From the NCBI RefSeq assembly GCF_024397795.1, contig NZ_CP072984.1, forward strand, positions 1 to 19,578: a DNA stretch of 19,578 nucleotides, written 5' to 3'. Source of the stretch: Lactobacillus intestinalis (GTDB lineage: Bacteria; Bacillota; Bacilli; Lactobacillales; Lactobacillaceae). The notes beneath the pieces were generated by a model. That model had not been told where the DNA came from, searched no databases, and saw nothing but the letters and a program-made list of their open reading frames with translations. The position numbers and the translations under genes were made by a program. Shown here in pieces: positions 15,113 through 19,578 of this stretch (positions within the stretch are counted from its first letter, which is position 1; every line of letters begins with the position of its first letter).

Positions 15113-15418
15113 CTAATTATTTTCATGTAATTTAGCATCTTTTTTATTTAACACATCAACTTGTAAATCAAATAAGCGTTGATTGTCTGAATCTAAATTA
15201 TCACGAAATTGTTGAACTAAATATGCAACAGCTTCTTTTTGATTTGGAGCAATTCCTAAATTAGAAATTGCTATAAGACTATTTCTAACTGTATTATCAA
15301 TTTTGATATTTACGTTAAACGTCTTCTTATTGTCATTACCCTCAATTTCATTAATTGAAACTTCGTGCTTCGGCTTTACATTAATTTTACGTTTGTTACT
15401 GTTAATTAAATTACTCAT
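15113..15418 (-). CDS. parB: Small partition protein (ParB-like centromere-binding protein)
   Basis: 101 residues from ATG 15416-15418; it overlaps the end of parA by 8 bp, with AGGA upstream inside parA. A basic, flexible N-terminus (NSNKRKINVKPKHE) is followed by a FNVNIKIDNTVRNSLIAISN segment and a helical C-terminal half. This organisation (basic tail plus ribbon-helix-helix-like domain) fits the small centromere-binding partners of type Ib ParA proteins. It would bind a centromere near the operon and, with ParA, segregate the plasmid. Sequence similarity alone is weak; the parA linkage makes the call. Confidence 0.72.
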   Translation of the reverse strand: MSNLINSNKRKINVKPKHEVSINEIEGNDNKKTFNVNIKIDNTVRNSLIAISNLGIAPNQKEAVAYLVQQFRDNLDSDNQRLFDLQVDVLNKKDAKLHENN

Positions 15419-16217
15419 TTGCTTCAATCCTATTCAAAATGTCATTTACAACTTGCTTATAAACTTCAAATACCTTTTCATCATAGCGACTATCATTAGT
15501 AATCCCCGTTACTCCATAGCGCTTTAAACGCTGCATTTGATGAATTGAAGTTGGCAAAATATTGTCTTGGCCAAACTCTTCTTCCGCATTTTGCAATGTC
15601 AAATTATCAACAGGAGCTCCGGGTTGGATTAGTACAGGTAAAATTCCTACTAAGTCCAAGCTAGGTGCTTTATAGGTATCGATTACTTCTTGCTGCATAT
15701 ATTGAATAAATGCACTAGCCCCATCTAAAGCTTGTTGTTGTGTTTGCATGACAATTACGCACCAATCGCTGGCATAAAGAGCAGCGTCAGTAATTAAACT
15801 AATCGTAGGCGGAACATCAATAATCACATAATCATAATTTTTAGTAATTGGAGATAGTAATTCATTCAAGTATTTGACCCGATCAATATACCTTGAAAAT
15901 TGTTTTTCCATTACTCGTGGAAATAAGGAAAAATCTGCCGATGATCCTATCAAGTCTAAATTACTTGTAATATTAACTAAGGCCTTTGATAGATCCTTGT
16001 TTTGGATAGCAGCCATTAAGGATGAATCAAATTGATCGATTTTATCCGTTAGGTTTGCTTTAGTTTTAAGCATAATGTTTGTGGCATTTGCTTGCGGATC
16101 TAAATCTAAAAGGAGAGTATTTGCTCCTCTTTTTGATAATTCATAGGCGACTTGGGTTGCATTTGTTGTTTTACCAACCCCACCCTTGAAGTTACCAAAG
16201 GTTATAGTCTTTGTCAT
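15411..16217 (-). CDS. parA: ParA partition ATPase
   Basis: 268 residues from the ATG at 16217, which has GAGGTG six bases upstream; an upstream in-frame start is less likely. Deviant Walker A KGGVGKTT at 11-18, Walker A' LLLDLDPQ (35-42), Walker B VIIDVPPT (131-138). The lack of a long N-terminal DNA-binding region puts it with type Ib ParA/Soj-like plasmid proteins. It binds DNA non-specifically in the ATP state and moves plasmid copies apart with the small partner encoded just downstream. Intact. Confidence 0.93.
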   Translation of the reverse strand: MTKTITFGNFKGGVGKTTNATQVAYELSKRGANTLLLDLDPQANATNIMLKTKANLTDKIDQFDSSLMAAIQNKDLSKALVNITSNLDLIGSSADFSLFPRVMEKQFSRYIDRVKYLNELLSPITKNYDYVIIDVPPTISLITDAALYASDWCVIVMQTQQQALDGASAFIQYMQQEVIDTYKAPSLDLVGILPVLIQPGAPVDNLTLQNAEEEFGQDNILPTSIHQMQRLKRYGVTGITNDSRYDEKVFEVYKQVVNDILNRIEANE

Positions 16218-16255
16218 TTTAGCACCTCGCAATAGATTCAATTTTCTATAAGAAT

Positions 16256-16284
16256 ATTATGAACTAGAAAACTTTCTTTTGCAA
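16256..16284 (-). promoter_or_regulatory. parAB promoter
   Basis: Minus strand TTGCAA (16284-16279), 17-bp spacer, CATAAT (16261-16256). The next base outward is the edge of dif-like copy 6, so a protein bound there could affect partition gene expression. Confidence 0.65.
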
Positions 16285-16312
16285 TATTCTATAGTCTTAG
16301 CACTACAGAATA
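16285..16312 (+). repeat. dif-like 28-bp motif, copy 6 (most symmetric)
   Basis: Left arm TATTCTATAGT, centre CTTAGC, right arm ACTACAGAATA. The two 11-bp arms are inverted repeats with a single mismatch. The left arm also occurs exactly at 2215-2225 next to copy 2. Confidence 0.75.
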
Positions 16313-16447
16313 ATAAGATAAAAGGATTATGAAGTGGTGAAAATCAAAAAATTAAACTATTTGTCCCCAACAGAGAAAAGACTTTCTTAGATTGAATATT
16401 TAGATGAAATTATTTAGTGAGTTTCAGATAGAAAGCTAAATAGAAAA

Positions 16448-16475
16448 CATCTTATAGTGTTAAGACTATTTAGCC
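16448..16475 (-). repeat. dif-like 28-bp motif, copy 7 (reverse orientation)
   Basis: On the minus strand: left arm GGCTAAATAGT, centre CTTAAC, right arm ACTATAAGATG. Four bases separate it from copy 8 in the opposite orientation. The stretch 16313-16447 holds only a short open frame remnant and nothing else I can support. Confidence 0.7.
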
Positions 16476-16479
16476 TTTA

Positions 16480-16507
16480 GACTAAAATATCCTAGCACTA
16501 TAAAATA
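16480..16507 (+). repeat. dif-like 28-bp motif, copy 8
   Basis: Left arm GACTAAAATAT, centre CCTAGC, right arm ACTATAAAATA. Head-to-head partner of copy 7. Confidence 0.65.
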
Positions 16508-16549
16508 AAAATAAAATTTCAAAAAAGCCTATGCAAAGGAAAAATATCA

Positions 16550-16658
16550 TGCTATAATCTTATCTACATCAAGAAAGACATAAATAATTTAAGAAAAGTA
16601 ATTAAGCAATGATGTATCGATCGAGGAAAAACTGTCGAGAAAGCATCATTGCTTTTTT
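16550..16658 (+). ncRNA. Leader RNA with terminator hairpin upstream of the DUF1659 gene
   Basis: An extended -10 (TGCTATAAT, 16550-16558) should start transcription near 16565. AAGCAATGATG (16604-16614) pairs perfectly with CATCATTGCTT (16644-16654) and is followed by six T. Between the arms lies a conserved-looking GATCGAGG / CTGTCGAG inner pairing. Either a ~95-nt small RNA or a transcription attenuator for the operon starting at 16732; no alternative antiterminator stem could be fixed by eye. Confidence 0.55.
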
Positions 16659-16731
16659 GATGTTTTCGCGAGTCATTTTATTTTAGTTCTATATCTATAT
16701 TCTAAAAAACACAAAAGGAGATATTTGATAA

Positions 16732-16950
16732 ATGAAGATTTTATCTGCATTTACTGGTAGAAAAATGACTGTTAGCTACATGGTTGATGGTGAAGAAAAG
16801 AAAAAGTCTTTTAGTTTAGCTCACGTTAAGCAAGATGCAAGCTACGAAAACATTTATACCGTAGCTCAAGCTTTAGGTTCACTAGTGAATGGTACTGTTG
16901 TTGGTACTCAAGTTTCTGACACAAATATTATTGACGCTGACGGCGAATAA
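16732..16950 (+). CDS. DUF1659 small protein
   Basis: 72 residues with an AAAGGAG site. It shows the short beta-rich pattern of DUF1659 (GRKMTVSYMVDGEEKKKSFS, then ALGSLVNGTVVGTQVSDTNI). This family is nearly always followed by a DUF2922 gene, as here (20 bp downstream), and often by a YvrJ gene. No biochemical function is established. On this plasmid the row precedes ssb, so a link to plasmid replication or conjugative DNA handling is conceivable but unproven. Confidence 0.82.
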   Translation: MKILSAFTGRKMTVSYMVDGEEKKKSFSLAHVKQDASYENIYTVAQALGSLVNGTVVGTQVSDTNIIDADGE

Positions 16951-16970
16951 TTTACAGGAGGAGAATGTAA

Positions 16971-17192
16971 ATGAACAAAGTTTTAAAGTTAATTTTTAAT
17001 AATTCCAAAGGCAAAACTTCAGTAATTACTTTGCATAATCCTAAGAGTGTCGATGCAGACACTGCTAAGGCTGCAATGCAAAAGATTATTGATGCTAACA
17101 TTTTCGATAACGCAGAAATTAACCCTTATGCAACTATTGTTGGGGCGAAATACTACGAAACTCAAAGTACACCTATTTTTGACGCTGAGTAA
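16971..17192 (+). CDS. DUF2922 small protein
   Basis: 73 residues behind an AGGAGGAG site. It contains the family pattern VLKLIFNNSKGKTSVITLHN followed by VDADTAKAAMQKIIDANIF and a conserved YATIVGAKYYET end. Partner of the preceding DUF1659 gene; the two are similar in size and probably act together. Function unknown. Confidence 0.85.
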   Translation: MNKVLKLIFNNSKGKTSVITLHNPKSVDADTAKAAMQKIIDANIFDNAEINPYATIVGAKYYETQSTPIFDAE

Positions 17193-17208
17193 TAGTTTAG
17201 TTGACTAA

Positions 17209-17236
17209 GGGAAGGCCTTGTTGCCTTCCCTTTTTT
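17209..17236 (+). terminator. Terminator after DUF2922
   Basis: GGGAAGGC (17209-17216) with GCCTTCCC (17223-17230) over a 6-nt loop, then six T. It separates the DUF1659/DUF2922 pair from yvrJ-ssb, so the latter depend on read-through or on a further promoter. Confidence 0.85.
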
Positions 17237-17256
17237 GTTATAGGAAGGATAATGAT

Positions 17257-17400
17257 TTGACTATGACGCAAGAAATCATTAGATACGTATTAGAACAAGC
17301 GTCTGGGGTAGTAATTGCATTAGTTCTAATCATTCGTATTGAAAGTAAATTGGACAGCCTAACTTCTGCAATCATGCACCTTTCAGACAGTAATGATTAA
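17257..17400 (+). CDS. YvrJ family small membrane protein
   Basis: 47 residues if the TTG at 17257 is used, which lies eight bases after AGGAAGG; ATG 17263 gives 45 residues but a long spacing. One membrane helix (VLEQASGVVIALVLIIRI) and a helical polar tail (ESKLDSLTSAIMHLSDS). The form RIESKLDSL after the helix is typical for YvrJ proteins, which accompany DUF1659/DUF2922. Function unknown; the single-helix shape also resembles small holin-like proteins. Confidence 0.75.
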   Translation: MTMTQEIIRYVLEQASGVVIALVLIIRIESKLDSLTSAIMHLSDSND

Positions 17401-17456
17401 TATATTGAATTTGACATTTTAAGTGAATAGAAAGAATTTAAACTAGGAGAATAGAG

Positions 17457-17786
17457 ATGAACGATATTAATTTATTAGGAAGATTAACTAACACACCTGA
17501 ACTTAAAAAGTCCGCAAATGGTCGTAATTATACATGGTTTACAGTAGCTGTACCTAGACAGGATAATCGAAAAGAAGCTGATTACATCCGCTGCTTGGCT
17601 TTTGATAAGTTAGCTAGTGCAATTTATAAACATTGCGATAAAGGGAGACAGGTTTTGTGTCAAGGCAGATTACAAGTGTCTAAGTCCATTGATGAAGTAA
17701 CAAAACAAGTTAAGTATCATCATACTGTTGTAGTATCTAACACTCATTTCTTGCACGATCCTAATGTATCGTCTACATCTATTTAA
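17457..17786 (+). CDS. ssb: Short single-stranded DNA-binding protein
   Basis: 109 residues with an AGGAGA site. The OB-fold start NDINLLGRLTNTPELKKSAN and the motif WFTVAVPRQDNRKEADYIRC are clear, as is the GRQVLCQGRLQVSKS strand. It ends soon after the OB fold (HFLHDPNVSSTSI) and lacks the long linker and acidic tip DDDIPF that normally recruit repair and replication partners. It would coat single-stranded plasmid DNA during replication or transfer. Confidence 0.9.
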   Translation: MNDINLLGRLTNTPELKKSANGRNYTWFTVAVPRQDNRKEADYIRCLAFDKLASAIYKHCDKGRQVLCQGRLQVSKSIDEVTKQVKYHHTVVVSNTHFLHDPNVSSTSI

Positions 17787-17800
17787 ACTTGAATATATCA

Positions 17801-17826
17801 AAAAAGCAGTTCAAAAACTGCTTTTT
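17801..17826. terminator. Bidirectional terminator between ssb and the first toxin unit
   Basis: AAAAAGCAGTT (17801-17811) with AACTGCTTTTT (17816-17826), 4-nt loop. It works for ssb on the plus strand and for the toxin transcript coming from the right on the minus strand. Confidence 0.82.
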
Positions 17827-17832
17827 GTTTTG

Positions 17833-17945
17833 CCCTCTCAAGTCCAGTAGTGGAGGGGTTGGCTATTCCGAGACGGGACGGAAGACGGCTTTAGCCGGCT
17901 GAAGCGTCGAGGATAGACTTGCCCGTAGCGGATGGACTTGAGAGG
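17833..17945. repeat. Structured GC-rich repeat, copy 2
   Basis: The ends CCTCTCAAGTCCA (17834-17846) and TGGACTTGAGAGG (17933-17945) form a 13-bp stem. The core holds GGC-TTTA-GCC and GC-TGAA-GC hairpins and GACG/CGTC and CTAT/ATAG pairings. It is about 80 percent identical to copy 3 and differs in ways that keep pairing. GC content is well above the surroundings. It lies between the toxin stop and the bidirectional terminator, so it would be the 3' part of the toxin mRNA or an RNA on the opposite strand. A DNA role (single-strand origin or oriT) is an alternative. Confidence 0.8.
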
Positions 17946-17950
17946 ACCTG

Positions 17951-18031
17951 TTAACGCCGATTATTATGACGCCACAAAATGATAGCAACTGCAATTACCA
18001 ATGTAGGAGATACATTAATAGTAATAATCAA
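17951..18031 (-). CDS. Fst/Ldr-like type I toxin peptide, copy A
   Basis: 26 codons if started at TTG (18029-18031), which lies nine bases after AAGGAG; the ATG at 18038-18040 gives 29 residues but touches the ribosome site. Reads M-I-I-T-I-N-V-S-P-T-L-V-I-A-V-A-I-I-L-W and ends RHNNRR. One membrane helix with a conserved Pro near its start, a Trp and a basic tail resemble the Fst/Ldr group of plasmid toxins that damage the membrane unless their mRNA is blocked by an antisense RNA. Near-identical to copy B in the mature part. The upstream region 18041-18247 holds no other gene. Confidence 0.6.
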   Translation of the reverse strand: MIITINVSPTLVIAVAIILWRHNNRR

Positions 18032-18247
18032 AGTTCTCATCTCCTTATTATTAACCTCTAGTTCACATTACTATATCGTTCAATTAAGTAGGGAGGTTGC
18101 AAAAATAATGCAAGAAATTAGAAAAGTAAGTTTTTGAAAATCTTTGAGAGTGAAAGTATTATAGAACTTGAGAGAAGAAAAATATTGTAAAAATTGAAAT
18201 TAAATATTAGTAGATGAAGTTTTATAAAACTATAGGAGAGATAAGGT

Positions 18248-18820
18248 ATGAATCCATGGACTAACTTAGATAAAGATTTGAGAGAAGCAATTCATTATCC
18301 TAAATCTTATTTGAAAGAACACGAAGATGAAGTAGTAAGTTTGTTAGGAATGAGTGTGGAAGAGTATCTAAAAGAAAATAAAAAGCGGTTAGAAGCTCTA
18401 AATGCCTATGAAAGAAAATCAGAAAAATCAGAAGACATTGATAGTATCGATGAAAATGGATTATTAAAAGAAGATGTAGATCGAGTAATGGGTGAAGTAG
18501 AATCTATTATTGCTTTTTGTGCACCCTTTTATCTTTGCGCTCCCGATAGAGATATAAGTTACTGGGAAGAGTCCTCGTCACCTTTAACACAGAAATGGTT
18601 AAAGAAAGTGGTGGATAATCAATCCACTTCTGACTATGTATGGATTTTTTCTGAATATGATTTTAAACCATTTGAGACTGAAGCGGACGAAGGAGACGGA
18701 ATAACACAAGGAGACCCAATTACAGATGATATTTATGAACCATCGTATGTTTTTTTGGATATAAAATATGCTAAAGATGATTTTTTGGATGAATATCAAA
18801 AAGCACTAAAAAATCAGTAA
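18248..18820 (+). CDS. Acidic hypothetical protein between two toxin units
   Basis: 190 residues with an AGGAGA site. Very acidic, no membrane segment or signal peptide. The N-terminal third is helical (DLREAIHYPKSYLKEHEDEV, LLGMSVEEYLKENKKRLEAL). The middle has a Cys/Pro-rich stretch FCAPFYLCAPDRDISYWEES, and the end runs through a Gly/Asp loop to FLDIKYAKDDFLDEYQKAL. Family not recognised. It is bracketed by the duplicated terminator, structured-repeat and toxin units, which suggests it came in with the duplication or is carried as cargo between them. Confidence 0.8.
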   Translation: MNPWTNLDKDLREAIHYPKSYLKEHEDEVVSLLGMSVEEYLKENKKRLEALNAYERKSEKSEDIDSIDENGLLKEDVDRVMGEVESIIAFCAPFYLCAPDRDISYWEESSSPLTQKWLKKVVDNQSTSDYVWIFSEYDFKPFETEADEGDGITQGDPITDDIYEPSYVFLDIKYAKDDFLDEYQKALKNQ

Positions 18821-18846
18821 TCTTCTATGCTAGTTGCTAATAATGT

Positions 18847-18883
18847 AAAAAGAGCAGTTTTTGAATAAAAACTGCTCTTTTTT
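18847..18883. terminator. Bidirectional terminator after the 190-residue gene
   Basis: A 16-bp stem, AAAAAGAGCAGTTTTT (18847-18862) with AAAAACTGCTCTTTTT (18867-18882), 4-nt loop, T runs on both strands. It takes the same place as the terminator at 17801 relative to the structured repeat; both share the AGCAGTT/AACTGCT core. Confidence 0.88.
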
Positions 18884-18997
18884 CCCTCTCAAGCCCAGTA
18901 GTGGAGGGTCTGGCTATTCCGAGACGAGACGGAAGACGGCTTTAGCCAGCTGAAGCGTCGAGGATAGACTTGCCCATAATGGATGGGCTTGAGAGGG
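18884..18997. repeat. Structured GC-rich repeat, copy 3
   Basis: Ends CCCTCTCAAGCCCA (18884-18897) and TGGGCTTGAGAGGG (18984-18997) form a 14-bp stem. Against copy 2 the stem shows a two-sided change (GTCCA/TGGAC to GCCCA/TGGGC), a true compensatory substitution. The core again has the GGC-TTTA-GCC and GC-TGAA-GC hairpins. Confidence 0.8.
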
Positions 18998-19001
18998 CCT
19001 T

Positions 19002-19082
19002 TTAACGTCGATTATTATGACGCCACAAAATAATAGCAACTGCAATTACTAATGTAGGAGATACATTAATAGTAATAACCAA
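19002..19082 (-). CDS. Fst/Ldr-like type I toxin peptide, copy B
   Basis: Starts at TTG (19080-19082), seven bases after GAGAGGT; a GTG at 19089-19091 overlaps that site. Reads M-V-I-T-I-N-V-S-P-T-L-V-I-A-V-A-I-I-L-W and ends RHNNRR, the same as copy A except for one residue. Most DNA differences from copy A in the coding part are silent third-base changes, so the peptide appears to be under selection. Upstream regions differ, apart from a shared TTGAACGAT. Confidence 0.6.
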   Translation of the reverse strand: MVITINVSPTLVIAVAIILWRHNNRR

Positions 19083-19145
19083 TTTTATCACCTCTCTAAT
19101 TAGGATAAATTCAATTATTACAGGAATTTATTTAATTGTGTGGAT

Positions 19146-19171
19146 CGTTCAAAAATGCAAATTTTTGAACG
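19146..19171. repeat. 26-bp palindrome upstream of toxin copy B
   Basis: CGTTCAAAAA and TTTTTGAACG arms (10 bp, perfect) around a 6-nt centre. Located between toxin copy B and the small RNA to its right; may be an operator or a hairpin. Confidence 0.5.
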
Positions 19172-19213
19172 TATTTAACTTAACCACTATTTTTTGAGAT
19201 GAAAATTTTGCAA

Positions 19214-19324
19214 CAAAAAAGGTGGTTCAACGACCACCCACAAGACGTCTTTCGGCAAGTAATCAGCTTACCTTTGTTGCGCGCCGGCTCAACATACTTT
19301 AATTGCTATTGATTTAATATTATA
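19214..19324 (-). ncRNA. Likely ~98-nt small RNA with its own terminator
   Basis: Minus strand: a perfect TATAAT (19324-19319) would start a transcript near 19311. It contains a GGTAAG/CTTGCC hairpin and an AAGACGTCTT palindrome and ends in GGTGGT-CGTTGA-ACCACC followed by six T (19238-19215). No ORF of note. GC-rich against its surroundings. It may be an antitoxin or replication-control RNA, or a leader. The -35 is weak. Confidence 0.55.
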
Positions 19325-19405
19325 TCAAGCTTTATGACATTGACTCAGTCACTCGATTGATCCACAAAATTAAGCATTAATGTTACGTGAACAAAAACAA
19401 TCAGA

Positions 19406-19429
19406 AGTCACTTTTTAAGTGGCTTTTTT
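19406..19429 (+). terminator. Plus-strand terminator near the right edge
   Basis: AGTCACTT (19406-19413) pairs with AAGTGGCT (19417-19424, one G-T pair), then six T. No plus-strand gene precedes it, so it may end a small RNA convergent with the one at 19311. The sequence from 19430 to the end is AT-rich and I see nothing in it beyond the possible end of the ORF that wraps to position 1. Confidence 0.6.
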
Positions 19430-19578
19430 CATTCTCCAAGTTTAGATAATAAAATATTTTTGATCTTAGTTAATAAGATTCAAGCTAACACACCCTTCTT
19501 TTTTGATATTAACTATAATTAAACATAATCAGCAGAGAAATTTATATTAGTTTAAAGAATAAATAATCCACCAAATCA

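Overview
The window looks like a complete, or nearly complete, theta-replicating plasmid from a low-GC Firmicute, most likely a Lactobacillus (Lactobacillaceae). The evidence is the AT-rich composition, strong AGGAGG ribosome-binding sites, a Rep_3/RepB-type initiator with upstream iterons, a ParA plus small centromere-binding-protein partition pair, and the DUF1659 / DUF2922 / YvrJ / SSB gene row that is common on lactobacillus plasmids. I see no chromosomal genes and no relaxase. If the ends are joined, a short minus-strand reading frame cut by position 1 closes to a 38-codon frame, which fits a circular molecule.

Layout. (a) 1-1380: minus-strand remnants, namely a cut-off ORF start, a frameshifted toxin-like peptide and a frameshifted hypothetical gene, then the first copy of a GC-rich structured repeat. 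(b) 1380-4517: a frameshifted membrane-protein gene, an AbiEi/AbiEii toxin-antitoxin pair with a 17-bp inverted-repeat operator, and a short tyrosine recombinase without an N-terminal domain. (c) 5220-11089: an eight-gene bacteriocin/cytolysin operon with the gene order of the Listeria listeriolysin S locus (llsA-G-H-X-B-Y-D-P). It makes a thiazole/oxazole-modified peptide: a 48-residue precursor with a Cys-Ser repeat core, an ABC exporter, an FMN dehydrogenase, a split cyclodehydratase (E1-like partner plus YcaO) and a CPBP protease. (d) 11090-13456: a decayed gene, convergent terminators, repB (minus strand), its autoregulated promoter, nine iterons with DnaA boxes and an AT-rich zone. (e) 13607-16312: a divergent pair of hypothetical genes and the parA-parB operon. 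(f) 16550-17786: a leader/attenuator followed by DUF1659, DUF2922, YvrJ and ssb. (g) 17800-19430: two copies of a unit made of a bidirectional terminator, a ~113-nt structured repeat with compensatory base changes, and a minus-strand Fst-like hydrophobic toxin peptide. The two copies flank a hypothetical 190-residue gene and are followed by a likely small RNA.

Three things stand out. First, a listeriolysin S/streptolysin S-type biosynthetic locus sits on a lactobacillus-type plasmid. Second, eight copies of a 28-bp 11-6-11 motif resembling a Xer/dif site sit at gene-module boundaries and could be sites for modular exchange. Third, there is a repeated structured element with covariation next to repeated small toxin genes. 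The replication, partition and toxin-antitoxin genes would keep the plasmid in the cell, and the operon in (c) is the main cargo.
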